9,781 nucleotides of DNA from Oleiagrimonas sp964566965 (GCA_964566965.1 CAZMKO010000084.1:1-9781); one strand, 5' to 3'. Shown: positions 1 to 9,551, counted from the stretch's first letter. Numbers and translations are program-made. Notes: generated by a model from the letters alone, not told the origin.

Positions 1-51
1 GCCATGCTGGCCCGCGGTCTGCTGACCCGGGCCACGCTGGACAAAGGGTGA
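1..51 (+). CDS. 3' end of an unidentified gene (partial)
   Basis: Frame 1 is open from the left edge to a TGA at 49-51 and reads as a short tail, AMLARGLLTRATLDKG. It carries no recognisable motif, and 17 codons are too few to name a family. The reading is plausible because frame 2 closes early (TGA at 23-25), but frame 3 is also open to position 77, so the choice of frame is uncertain. If real, the gene runs in the same direction as the MutS-like gene and ends about 108 bases before its preferred start. Confidence 0.35.
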   Translation, partial: AMLARGLLTRATLDKG

Positions 52-159
52 GACGTCCTGACGGTCCACGGTCGTGAAGCGTTCCGTGGGTGCTCCATAT
101 ACACCTCTTGTGAGCGACTGCTAATCTTCCCCGTGAAGATGGCGCCACCGGAGACAGGG

Positions 160-1776
160 ATGCCCGCCGACCACACATGGTTACTTTTCAAGCATTGGGT
201 CCGCAGCGCACGCGACACGCTGTTTCCCGCCCGGCGCCGGCGTGAGGAACTGCGCACCAGCTGGGGCAGGCAGGGGGACGGCGACGCCCGCATGGCCGAC
301 TGCTACCACCGGCTCACCGCCGAGTGGCGGGACCACCACCGCGATCTCGATGAGCAGACCTGGGATGATCTGGAGTTTCCGCGGATTTTCCGCTGCCTGG
401 ACACGACCCTCACGCTGCCGGGGCGACACATCCTGTTCGATCGTCTGCACCGGACGGACACCGAAGCGGACGAACTCGCATCACGTTTTTCCGCATGCCA
501 ACGCTTCATGGTCGACAAGGCCATGCGCGATGACATTCGCAACACCCTGGCGCGCCATCTGGGGGACGACAAGGGCCTCCACCTCGCCGATGCTCTGTTC
601 GGCAACACCGACATTCGGCCCCGCAAGCGCATCGCATGGCTGTGCTGGAGCCTGGCGTGCGCCGGTGCGCTGATCGCCGTGCTGGCCGGCCACATGCCGG
701 CCTGGCCATGGATCCTGATGCTGGCCGTCAATTTCGTGCTGCTGGTCCGGCACCAGTGGGAAATGACCCGCGAGTCTGAAACCATGATGGCCTGCATGGC
801 GCTGCTGAATACGGCCGACACCCTGGCGGCGCGGCATGCCGACATGCCGACACTGGCACAATTGGCCGCGCGCCGACCGCAACGCGCGGCCATGCGTCGC
901 GTGTTGCGACCTCTGGCGTGGACGAAAAACGAGCCCCTGTCCTGGTTCACGGTCTGGCTCAACCTGCTGTTGGCAACCGACCTCACCTTGCACGCGCACA
1001 TCCAGACGCGCTTTGCGCGCCTGCGGCATACCGTGGCTGACGACTACACCCTGGTCGGGAGCATCGATGCGACCATGGCGGCCGCTTCGTTCCTGCACCG
1101 CCAGGACGTGTATTGCCAACCGACCTTCGGCGATCCGCGAACGCTGTCGATTCAGGACGGCACCCACCCGTTGCTGCCCCACGGGCAAGCCAACTCGATC
1201 ACGCTCGCGCACCGCTCGGCGCTGATCACCGGTTCCAACATGGCCGGCAAAACCACGTTCATCAAGATGCTGGCGATCAACGTCGTATTCGCGCAAACAC
1301 TGGGGTTTTGTCTGGCCAGACACGCCGTCATGCCACGTGCCCGGGTACTTGCGTCGATCCACGGACGGCATTCGGTCGCGGCGGGGAAAAGTCACTACTT
1401 CGCCGAAATCGAACGCATCAAGGCCTGCTTTGCCCTGGCCGCCGACACCGACGCCCACGTACTGGTCATCGACGAACTGTTCAGCGGCACCAACACCGTC
1501 GAGCGGATCGCCATCGCCCGTTCGGTACTGGAGGCGCTGGCCCGCCACACCATCGTGCTGGCCACCACGCACGATGTGGAATTGCAGGCGCCCCTGGCCG
1601 GGCAGTTCGACCTGTTCCATTTCCGCGAGGATCCCTCGGTGGACGGCTATTTCGATTACCGCCTGCGCCCTGGCACCACGCACGTGCGCAATGCCATCCG
1701 GTTGCTCGCCGAACTTGGTTTTCCGGAACCGGTGATCGGCCGCGCCATGGATTACGCGGCACGTTCGGACGCCTGA
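160..1776 (+). CDS. MutS-like ATPase with membrane segments, no mismatch-recognition domain
   Basis: This 538-residue protein keeps the ATPase end of MutS and loses the DNA-reading end. Seen: Walker A GSNMAGKTT at about 358-366; Walker B VLVIDELFSGTN with D438/E439; and a TTH switch histidine near 471. These are the MutS domain V motifs. Seen upstream: an Arg-rich N-terminus, a helical middle part, two hydrophobic stretches at about 159-176 and 182-197, and a third hydrophobic stretch near 260-280. The N-terminal mismatch-binding domain with its Phe-x-Glu reader is absent, so it should not act as classical MutS. It is probably an inner-membrane-associated ATPase; its substrate is unknown. Start choice: ATG 160 has GGAGA at 150-154, five bases away. 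GTG 133 and ATG 139 in the same frame lack a ribosome site and would add 9 or 7 residues. The gene is convergent with the transporter gene downstream. Confidence 0.85.
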   Translation: MPADHTWLLFKHWVRSARDTLFPARRRREELRTSWGRQGDGDARMADCYHRLTAEWRDHHRDLDEQTWDDLEFPRIFRCLDTTLTLPGRHILFDRLHRTDTEADELASRFSACQRFMVDKAMRDDIRNTLARHLGDDKGLHLADALFGNTDIRPRKRIAWLCWSLACAGALIAVLAGHMPAWPWILMLAVNFVLLVRHQWEMTRESETMMACMALLNTADTLAARHADMPTLAQLAARRPQRAAMRRVLRPLAWTKNEPLSWFTVWLNLLLATDLTLHAHIQTRFARLRHTVADDYTLVGSIDATMAAASFLHRQDVYCQPTFGDPRTLSIQDGTHPLLPHGQANSITLAHRSALITGSNMAGKTTFIKMLAINVVFAQTLGFCLARHAVMPRARVLASIHGRHSVAAGKSHYFAEIERIKACFALAADTDAHVLVIDELFSGTNTVERIAIARSVLEALARHTIVLATTHDVELQAPLAGQFDLFHFREDPSVDGYFDYRLRPGTTHVRNAIRLLAELGFPEPVIGRAMDYAARSDA

Positions 1777-1777
1777 G

Positions 1778-1819
1778 GGCGGGGTACCGCCACATGTCAC
1801 GAAGGGCCGGTGTCCCGGC
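1778..1819. terminator. Two small GC hairpins between convergent genes (weak terminator candidate)
   Basis: The 55-base gap between the convergent MutS-like and transporter genes holds two short inverted repeats: GGCGG/CCGCC around a 4-base loop (1778-1791) and GCCGG/CCGGC around TGTC (1806-1819). Neither is followed by a T-run on either strand, so they are not textbook intrinsic terminators. Their placement between two stop codons is the only positive argument. Confidence 0.2.
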
Positions 1820-1831
1820 ACGCCAGCGGCG

Positions 1832-2707
1832 TCAATTCTCGTCGCTGCGGACTTGGGCGTGGCTGATCAGTCCGAAGATCACGCTGCCGCCGACGATGTT
1901 TCCGACCAGGGTCGGCAGGGCAAAGTGCACGATGTAGCCGCTGGCCGGCAGTTCACCACGGAACACCAAATACAGCACCTCGGTGGAACCGGCAATGACG
2001 TGGGTGAAGTTGCCCACGCCGATCAGCCAGGTCATCAGCACGATCACGATCACCTTGGCCTCGGGCAAGGCCGGCAGCATCCACACCATGGTGCCCAGCA
2101 GCCAGCCGGCAACAATGCCCTTGGTGAACATCTCGCCGATGCTGTTGCGCATGACTTCGTCGCCCATCGCCAGCAAGGTGCTGTCGGTGGCACCGTCGAG
2201 CACGGGCATGTGCACCATCGCCAGGGCAAACAGGCACACGCCGGCCAGGTTGCCGGCGAGCACGATGCCCCACAGGCGCAGCAGGCGCCACAGGCCGTAC
2301 CAGCCCGGGTGGGTCATCAGGGGCAGCACGGCGGTCAGCGTGTTTTCGGTGAACAGTTGCTGGCGCGCCACCACCACGATGAGAAACCCCACCGTGTAGC
2401 CCAGCTTCACCAGCAGAAAGCCACCGGGAAAGCCGGTCAGATGCACCGCCATCAGGGCCGGCACCAGCATCGAGAACCCCATCGACAGTCCGGCTGCCAA
2501 TGACGACCAGCCCAGCGCCGCGGCACTGCGCCCCAGCTCCGCCTTGCCCTCGACACGAATGGTTTCGTGCAGCACCTGCACTCGTGGCGGCGCGTTTTCC
2601 TCGACTTCGCCGCGTTCCCGCTCGGTCAGGCCGAAGGAGCCCTCCGGGCCGTCATCATCGGCCGGCGGATGCTGCGGGATGGGACGTCGCGTGCGTTCAT
2701 CGGCCAT
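1832..2707 (-). CDS. yfdC: Formate/nitrite transporter (FNT) family protein, YfdC-like
   Basis: This is a 291-residue inner-membrane channel of the FNT family, whose characterised members move small monovalent anions such as formate, nitrite or hydrosulfide. Seen: a hydrophilic, acidic N-terminal region of about 60 residues, then six hydrophobic segments (roughly 64-88, 97-116, 140-166, 195-213, 217-240, 258-282). The omega-loop-type motif QQLFTENTLTAVLP lies near 116-129, and the FTHVIAGSTE stretch puts H236 where FNT channels carry their central pore histidine. Wording such as ARQQLFTENT, MVWMLPA, VLMTWLIGVG and HFALPTL closely matches Escherichia coli YfdC, whose substrate I do not know to be established. 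Start: ATG 2707. A GTG ten codons upstream is possible but less likely. The gene is divergent from the LigD-PE gene across a 101-base spacer. Substrate is not predictable from sequence. Confidence 0.9.
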   Translation of the reverse strand: MADERTRRPIPQHPPADDDGPEGSFGLTERERGEVEENAPPRVQVLHETIRVEGKAELGRSAAALGWSSLAAGLSMGFSMLVPALMAVHLTGFPGGFLLVKLGYTVGFLIVVVARQQLFTENTLTAVLPLMTHPGWYGLWRLLRLWGIVLAGNLAGVCLFALAMVHMPVLDGATDSTLLAMGDEVMRNSIGEMFTKGIVAGWLLGTMVWMLPALPEAKVIVIVLMTWLIGVGNFTHVIAGSTEVLYLVFRGELPASGYIVHFALPTLVGNIVGGSVIFGLISHAQVRSDEN

Positions 2708-2708
2708 G

Positions 2709-2744
2709 GCACCCCAGTGTACGCCGCACGCCGGCACGCGCCAG
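2709..2744 (-). promoter_or_regulatory. Candidate promoter of the FNT gene
   Basis: On the minus strand a -10-like TACACT (2721 down to 2716) sits 17 bases after a weak -35-like CTGGCG (2744 down to 2739). The predicted start of transcription falls only a base or two before the ATG at 2707, so the transcript would be leaderless or nearly so. The -10 matches the sigma-70 consensus at 4 of 6 positions and the -35 at 3 of 6. Confidence 0.3.
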
Positions 2745-2765
2745 CACAGCCGGCCTGTTGTTCCG

Positions 2766-2780
2766 GCACCAGTCAGGTGC
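2766..2780. promoter_or_regulatory. Inverted repeat in the divergent FNT/LigD-PE spacer
   Basis: GCACC and GGTGC form perfect 5-base arms around a 5-base centre. The site lies where a -35 box for the LigD-PE promoter would be expected and about 25 bases upstream of the FNT -35-like element. It could be a regulator's operator, but 5-base arms also occur by chance in GC-rich DNA. Confidence 0.25.
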
Positions 2781-2796
2781 GTCCGCGCGGTCTCGG

Positions 2797-2809
2797 TATG
2801 CTGACCGCA
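2797..2809 (+). promoter_or_regulatory. -10-like element placing the LigD-PE transcript start at its ATG
   Basis: TATGCT at 2797-2802 matches the sigma-70 -10 consensus at 4 of 6 positions. Seven bases later comes the A of the ATG at 2809. No Shine-Dalgarno sequence is visible in the 20 bases before that ATG. Together these suggest a leaderless message. No good -35 box is seen at 16-18 bases (the hexamer there is CAGGTG), which weakens the call. Confidence 0.3.
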
Positions 2810-3447
2810 TGAGCCACGGCGAGCGACTCGATACCTATCGGGACAGGCGCGATTTTCGGCACACCGACGAGCCGGAACATGGACGGCGCCAGTCGGGCAA
2901 GCACCCCATCTTCGTGATCCAGGCGCACGACGCCTCGCACATGCACTACGACTTCCGTCTCGAGATCGACGGCGTCCTGAAGTCCTGGGCGGTACCCAAG
3001 GGACCGTCCACCGACCCGCGCGAAAAACGCCTGGCCGTCCAGACCGAGGACCATCCCCTGGATTACGCCGACTTCGAGGGCACCATCTCCGACGACCAGT
3101 ACGGCGGCGGCACGGTACAAATATGGGACGCCGGCTGGTACCGCAACCTCAAGACGGACGACAACGGCCGCGTGGCGACCTCCATGACCGACGCCCATGC
3201 CGACGGCCACCTCACCTTCCAGCTGCACGGCAAGAAATTGCGCGGCGGCTATGCGCTGACCCGGTTCCGCAAAGAACGCGGCAAGGCGCAATGGCTGCTG
3301 GTGAAGATGGACGACGCGGCGGCCGACGCGCGGCGCAACCCGATCTCGACCCAGACCCGCTCCGTGCTGAGCGGTCGCCATCTGGATGACATCGCCACAG
3401 GAACCCGCCACAACGCTTCCGGTACGCCCCGGAAAACGTCGTCATGA
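2809..3447 (+). CDS. ligD (PE module): Stand-alone LigD 3'-phosphoesterase (PE) domain protein
   Basis: This 212-residue protein corresponds to the PE module of the bacterial end-joining protein LigD, which trims 3'-phosphate and 3'-ribonucleotide ends to leave a clean 3'-OH. Seen: the core FVIQAHDASHMHYDFRLE at about 35-52, followed by SWAVPKGPS and a QTEDHPLDY motif. The metal and catalytic residues known from Pseudomonas aeruginosa LigD (H42, H48, D50, R52, H84, Y88) align here as H40, H46, D48, R50, H82 and Y86, a constant offset of two. The PE fold ends by about residue 180; the last 30 residues are a polar tail, not the start of a ligase domain. Start: ATG 2809. The frame is open upstream, but that part overlaps the FNT gene and its promoter. 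The stop overlaps the POL gene start by 4 bases (ATGA), implying coupled translation. Confidence 0.92.
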   Translation: MSHGERLDTYRDRRDFRHTDEPEHGRRQSGKHPIFVIQAHDASHMHYDFRLEIDGVLKSWAVPKGPSTDPREKRLAVQTEDHPLDYADFEGTISDDQYGGGTVQIWDAGWYRNLKTDDNGRVATSMTDAHADGHLTFQLHGKKLRGGYALTRFRKERGKAQWLLVKMDDAAADARRNPISTQTRSVLSGRHLDDIATGTRHNASGTPRKTSS

Positions 3448-4352
3448 AGGTGGGGCGGCACCGCATCACCATCAGCCATCCGGACAAGACATTGTTCCCC
3501 GATGCCGGCCTCACCAAACACGATGTGGCTGACTACTACCGGCGCATCGCGCCGCGTATGGTGCCGCTGATCCGGGACCGGCCGCTGACCTTGCACCGCT
3601 TTCCCGACGGCATCGAGCACGACGGCTTCTACCAACAGCAGGCGGCGGAGCATTTCCCCGGCTGGACCGCACGCGCACGCCTGCCACGTGAGAGCGGAGG
3701 CGAGGTGGAGCACGCCATGGCCAACAACGCGGCCATCCTGGTCTGGCTGGCCAACCAGGGCTGCATCACCCTGCACGCCTGGACCGCCCGCACCACGAAT
3801 CCCCGCCATCCGGACCGGATGGTATTCGACCTCGACCCGTCCGATGACGACTTCGGTGCCGTGTGCCGGGCCGCACGCACGCTACGTGACGTGCTGACCG
3901 ATATTGGCCTGACCGGCTTCGTGATGAGCACCGGTTCGCGCGGCCTGCATGTGCGCGTGGTGCTGAAGCCGGAGCAGACGTTCGACGAGGTACGGGCGTT
4001 CGCCGGACGCATCGCCGCGGTCGCCGCCGCGCGTGAACCACGGCACCTGACCACACGGCAGCGCAAGTCGCGGCGTGGCGGTCGCCTGTATCTGGACAAC
4101 ATGCGCAACGCCTACGGCCAGACCGCGGTGGCCCCCTATGCCGTGCGTGCCCTGCCCCATGCCCCCGTGGCGCTGCCGTTGGACTGGCACGAACTGGGCC
4201 GCCGCCACCTGCGGGCCGACAGCTACCGCATCGACAACGTGTTCCGCCGCCTGGCTCACAAGGTCGACCCGTGGCACGGCATGGCCCGCCACGCGGTATC
4301 GCTGGCGGCCCACGAGGCGGCCTTGCAGGCGGCCGAAACCGATTGCGACTGA
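3444..4352 (+). CDS. ligD (POL module): Stand-alone LigD polymerase (POL/PolDom) domain protein
   Basis: This 302-residue protein is the archaeo-eukaryotic-primase-type polymerase module of LigD, which adds nucleotides, often ribonucleotides, at double-strand break ends during end joining. Seen: the opening KTLFP (15-19), the RFPDGI and FYQQQ region (52-66), the catalytic FDLDP at 128-132 with D129 and D131, STGSRGLHV at 162-170 with H169, and RLYLDNMRN with the third carboxylate D218. TAVAPYAVRALPHAPVALP (227-245) is the usual C-terminal PolDom signature. Length fits an isolated PolDom of about 300 residues. No ligase domain follows. The usual lysine in the FFQKH-type motif is glutamine here (FYQQQ), an oddity of unknown effect. 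A modest ribosome site GGAAAA (3431-3436) precedes the ATG, which overlaps the stop of the PE gene. Confidence 0.92.
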   Translation: MKVGRHRITISHPDKTLFPDAGLTKHDVADYYRRIAPRMVPLIRDRPLTLHRFPDGIEHDGFYQQQAAEHFPGWTARARLPRESGGEVEHAMANNAAILVWLANQGCITLHAWTARTTNPRHPDRMVFDLDPSDDDFGAVCRAARTLRDVLTDIGLTGFVMSTGSRGLHVRVVLKPEQTFDEVRAFAGRIAAVAAAREPRHLTTRQRKSRRGGRLYLDNMRNAYGQTAVAPYAVRALPHAPVALPLDWHELGRRHLRADSYRIDNVFRRLAHKVDPWHGMARHAVSLAAHEAALQAAETDCD

Positions 4353-4402
4353 CCCGCCGGCCCGCGCCGCACGCCGCACGCGACACACGGGCCCGGGCAT
4401 AC

Positions 4403-4431
4403 CTGAATCAAACCGGCACTCAGCGTATGCT
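4403..4431 (+). promoter_or_regulatory. Candidate promoter of the pgi operon
   Basis: CTGAAT (4403-4408) and TATGCT (4426-4431) are separated by 17 bases, giving a sigma-70-like promoter that matches the -10 consensus at 4 of 6 positions, with a weaker -35. The transcript would start near 4438, leaving about 49 bases before the leader ORF. The 134-base gap after the POL gene (4353-4486) makes an independent promoter reasonable. Nothing else was recognised in that gap. Confidence 0.35.
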
Positions 4432-4486
4432 CATCGCATTGTCCGCAAATCCGATAACGTAACGGGATCATCGAGGAGACATCGTC

Positions 4487-4563
4487 ATGCAGCGACCGGC
4501 CGGACAGCTGGAACACCCCCGCCCTTCCCGTGCCCTCGAGGCACGCCACCACGGAAGCCGCCC

Positions 4564-4567
<4 letters not shown>
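4487..4567 (+). CDS. 26-residue leader ORF coupled to the pgi fusion gene
   Basis: An ATG at 4487 sits 8 bases after a strong ribosome site, GAGGAG (4473-4478), better than the GGAAG (4553-4557) that precedes the pgi fusion gene. The frame runs 26 codons, rich in Arg, His and Pro (ends HHGSRP), and stops at the TGA 4565-4567. That stop overlaps the downstream ATG as ATGA, so ribosomes finishing the leader are positioned to restart on the isomerase gene. It is in a different frame from the fusion gene, so it is not an N-terminal extension. It shows no run of one amino acid and no amino-acid attenuator logic. Its role may be translational coupling or a small peptide; no homologue is recognised. 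Confidence 0.5.
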
Positions 4568-6863
<2,296 letters not shown>

Positions 6864-6867
<4 letters not shown>

Positions 6868-7901
6868 GTGATCGGGACAACACATTGCAACTGGGCATGG
6901 TCGGACTGGGCCGCATGGGCGCCAACATGGTCCGGCGCATGCAGGAACACGGTGTCCGCTGCGTCGGCTTCGACACCCATGCCGAGGCGCGCCACGCCGC
7001 CACCGATTGCGGCGCCGACACCGCCGCCAGCCTGTCCGAACTCGTCGACAAGCTGGCCACCCCGCGTGCGATATGGATGATGGTGCCCAGCGGCGTGGTC
7101 GACAGCGTGGTGGATGAACTGCTGCCGCTGCTGGATGCCGGCGACATGATCATCGACGGCGGCAACTCGCACTACGTGGACGACATCCGCCGCGCCAAGG
7201 TTGCCGCCGGCAAGGGCGTGATGTACGTCGATGTCGGCGTCAGCGGCGGCGTCTGGGGCCACGACCGCGGCTACTGCCAGATGATCGGCGGCCCGGAGGA
7301 TGCCTGGCGGCATCTGGAACCGGCCTTCGCCGCGCTGGCCCCCGGCTTCGAGACGGCCGAGCGCACGCCCGGCCGCGAGGGCGAGCCCGGCCCCGCCGAA
7401 CGCGGCTACCTGCATTGTGGCCCCAGCGGTGCCGGCCACTTCGTGAAAATGGTCCACAACGGCATCGAATACGGCCTCATGGCCGCCTACGCCGAAGGCC
7501 TCAACATCCTCAAACACGCCGACGCCGGCAAACACGAACGCGAGCAGGATGCCGAGACCACGCCGCTGGAACACCCCGAGCACTACCAGTACGACCTGCC
7601 CCTGGGCGAGATCGTCGAAGTGTGGCGACGCGGGAGCGTGATCGGTTCCTGGCTGCTCGACCTCACCGCCGGCGAAATGACCGCCGACCCCACCCTGGAA
7701 AACTACTCCGGCCGCGTCTCCGACTCCGGCGAGGGACGCTGGACCGCACTGGCCGCCATCGAGGAAGGCGTACCCGCACCAGTTCTCACCTCGGCCCTGT
7801 TCGGGCGCTTCTCCTCGCGCAACAACGACCTGTTCGCCGACAAGGTGATGTCTGCCATGCGCCACGCCTTCGGCGGTCACAAGGAAAAGAAAAAGCCATG
7901 A
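6864..7901 (+). CDS. gnd: 6-Phosphogluconate dehydrogenase, decarboxylating, short form
   Basis: This 345-residue cytoplasmic enzyme oxidatively decarboxylates 6-phosphogluconate to ribulose 5-phosphate. Seen: the dinucleotide-binding GLGRMGANM (14-22), MMVPSG (72-77), IDGGNSHYVDD (97-107), the substrate loop VSGGVWG (126-132), and the catalytic GHFVKMVHNGIEYG with K195, N199 and E202. The length matches the short (about 300-345 residue) subfamily, not the 470-residue Escherichia coli type. The second beta strand ends GFDTH with an acidic D37, where NADP-dependent enzymes carry Asn-Arg-Ser/Thr, so NAD+ preference is inferred. A Pro/Glu-rich stretch at about 166-180 looks like a small insertion. 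A strong ribosome site GGGAGGA (6851-6857) lies inside the end of pgi, six bases before the ATG, which overlaps the pgi stop (ATGA). It is co-transcribed with the pgi fusion. Confidence 0.93.
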
Positions 7902-7916
7902 CGCCTCCCCGCCCTT

Positions 7917-7993
7917 CGCAGGAGCCTGCCCCGCAAGCGATGGCTGGATGACCTCGGCGGACCAAATCATCGCCTGCAGGGCAGGCTCCTGCG
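7917..7993. repeat. REPIN-like inverted repeat between gnd and zwf
   Basis: Two 26-base arms in opposite orientation, 7917-7942 and 7968-7993, match at 24 of 26 positions across a 25-base centre. Each arm contains its own small hairpin: GCCTGC-CCT-GCAGGC in the right arm (read on the minus strand), and the same with one C/A mismatch in the left arm. Paired REP elements of this type, with GGAGC followed by a short palindrome and GCGATG, are widespread in gammaproteobacteria and are moved by RAYT transposases. As RNA the whole unit could fold into a long stem within the operon transcript and affect the relative level of zwf. Confidence 0.8.
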
Positions 7994-8023
7994 CGCCCCC
8001 ATCTCCACAACATCGAGGTTCCC

Positions 8024-9457
8024 ATGAGCGACACCACCCTGGTCATCCTCGGCGCCACCGGCGACCTCACCAAGCGCCTGCTGATGCCGGCCCTGTACCG
8101 CCTGCACCAGCGCGGCCTGACGCCGGACTTGCGCATCGTCGGCTATGCCATGGAAACGTGGACCGGCAAGCGCTTCGAGAACCACATCCACCGCGCCCTG
8201 AAATCCTTTGCCGCCGACTTCACCGAGACGGACTGGGAAACTTTTCGCGACAAGCTCGACTACGTCAGCGGCCAGCTTGATCCCGACGACCTGAAGCCGC
8301 TTGAAGACAAACTCGCGCCCCGCTCGCTGTTCTACCTGGCCCTGCCCCCGTCCCTGTTCGGTACCGCCGCCCAGGCCCTCGGCAAGGCCGGCATGACCGA
8401 AGCCCCGGCCAAGGGCTGGCGCCGCCTGGTGGTGGAAAAGCCCTTCGGCACCGACCTCGCCAGCGCCCGCAAGCTGCGCGAACAGATGCACGTACATTGG
8501 CAAGAAAAGCAGATCCTGCGCATCGACCACTTCCTGGGCAAGGAAACCACCCAGAACCTCATGGTGTTCCGCTTCGCCAACCGCTTCCTGGAGCCGGTGT
8601 GGAACGGCAACCACATCAAGCAGGTACAGATCACCTACGCCGAAACCCTGGGCGTGGAAAAACGCGCCGGCTACTACGACCACGCCGGCGCGCTGCGCGA
8701 CATGCTGCAGAACCACCTCATGCAGCTGTTCAGCCTGACCGCCATCGAGCCGCTGTCCAGCTTCGATGCCGACGTGCTGCGCGACCACAAGGTGGAAGTG
8801 CTGCGCTCGGTCAAACCCATCACCGCGCGCAACGTCAAGCAATATGCCGTGCGAGGCCAGTACCGCGCCGGCAAGCTCGGACGCAGGAAACTCAAGGCCT
8901 ACCGCAGCGAGCCCGGCGTCGAGAAGGACTCCAACACCGAAACCTTCGCCGCCCTGCGTCTGGAAATCGACAACTGGCGCTGGCAGGGCGTGCCCTTCTA
9001 CCTGCGCAGCGGCAAGCGCATGGCCAGCAACTGTTCCGAGATCGCCGTCGAATTCAAGAACACCCCCGTCGCCGCGGCCGCGGACAACAACTGGATGATC
9101 TTCCGCATCAAGCCCAACCAGGCCATGACCCTCATCGCCAACGCCAAGAAACCCGGCCTGGAACTGGAAGGCCGCCAGGTCAAACTGACCGCCGCCTACG
9201 CCGAAGACAACCGCAAGGAATTCTCCGCCTACGAGCAGTTGCTGATGGATGCCATCGAAGGCGACCGCACCCATTTCCTGCGCTTCGATGAAGTGGAATG
9301 GGCCTGGCGCCTGCTCGACCCGGTGCTGAAGGCCTGGAAAAAGGGCCACCCCGACCCCTACCCCGCCGGTTCCGAAGGGCCGAAAACCCAGGACCGCCTT
9401 CTGGACAAGGGGCACCATTGGCGCCCCGTGCGCCTGGTCGCCGGCGAGGAAGATTGA
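8024..9457 (+). CDS. zwf: Glucose-6-phosphate 1-dehydrogenase
   Basis: This 477-residue enzyme oxidises glucose 6-phosphate to 6-phosphoglucono-lactone, the entry step of the oxidative pentose phosphate and Entner-Doudoroff routes. Seen: the nucleotide-binding GATGDLTKR (10-18), EKPFGTDL (138-145), the family signature RIDHFLGKE (166-174) with K173, catalytic-base H231 in LQNHLMQLF, and the late block RLEIDNWRWQGVPFYLRSGK (312-331). The length is normal for the family (about 480-500). At the end of the second beta strand the sequence reads GYAMETW; the arginine that binds the 2'-phosphate of NADP in Leuconostoc mesenteroides (R46) is Met here and the next position is Glu, suggesting NAD+ can be used. 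ATG 8024 has GAGG at 8015-8018. A 122-base gap with a REPIN-like repeat separates it from gnd. Confidence 0.95.
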   Translation: MSDTTLVILGATGDLTKRLLMPALYRLHQRGLTPDLRIVGYAMETWTGKRFENHIHRALKSFAADFTETDWETFRDKLDYVSGQLDPDDLKPLEDKLAPRSLFYLALPPSLFGTAAQALGKAGMTEAPAKGWRRLVVEKPFGTDLASARKLREQMHVHWQEKQILRIDHFLGKETTQNLMVFRFANRFLEPVWNGNHIKQVQITYAETLGVEKRAGYYDHAGALRDMLQNHLMQLFSLTAIEPLSSFDADVLRDHKVEVLRSVKPITARNVKQYAVRGQYRAGKLGRRKLKAYRSEPGVEKDSNTETFAALRLEIDNWRWQGVPFYLRSGKRMASNCSEIAVEFKNTPVAAAADNNWMIFRIKPNQAMTLIANAKKPGLELEGRQVKLTAAYAEDNRKEFSAYEQLLMDAIEGDRTHFLRFDEVEWAWRLLDPVLKAWKKGHPDPYPAGSEGPKTQDRLLDKGHHWRPVRLVAGEED

Positions 9458-9551
9458 CCGCGAACGTGCCGGTGTTTCCAAACCGGAACTGGCGGGCGGC
9501 ACATGGCGGAGAACCGGCCGAAACCTCCGGGTATCAACAGGACCATGACAG

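Noticed and set aside
481..1821. 446-codon open frame on the minus strand opposite the MutS-like gene
   Set aside because: No recognisable domain, and the plus strand has complete Walker A and B motifs in the same interval.
2500..2808. In-frame upstream extension of the LigD-PE gene by 103 codons
   Set aside because: It overlaps the FNT gene on the other strand and its promoter region. PE homology starts after ATG 2809.
3390..3447. Frameshift or sequencing error artificially splitting a full-length LigD
   Set aside because: A single indel could not remove a roughly 300-residue ligase domain. Both halves keep proper ends, and the 4-base ATGA overlap is typical of coupled genes.
4075..4563. 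In-frame upstream extension of the pgi fusion gene by 163 codons
   Set aside because: The extension overlaps the end of the LigD-POL gene and reads as a Thr/Arg/Pro-rich out-of-frame shadow. Pgi homology begins just after ATG 4564, which has its own ribosome site.
9469..9486. Inverted repeat CCGGT/ACCGG after zwf as an intrinsic terminator
   Set aside because: Only 5 base pairs around an 8-base loop and no T-run after it, so it is too weak to call.
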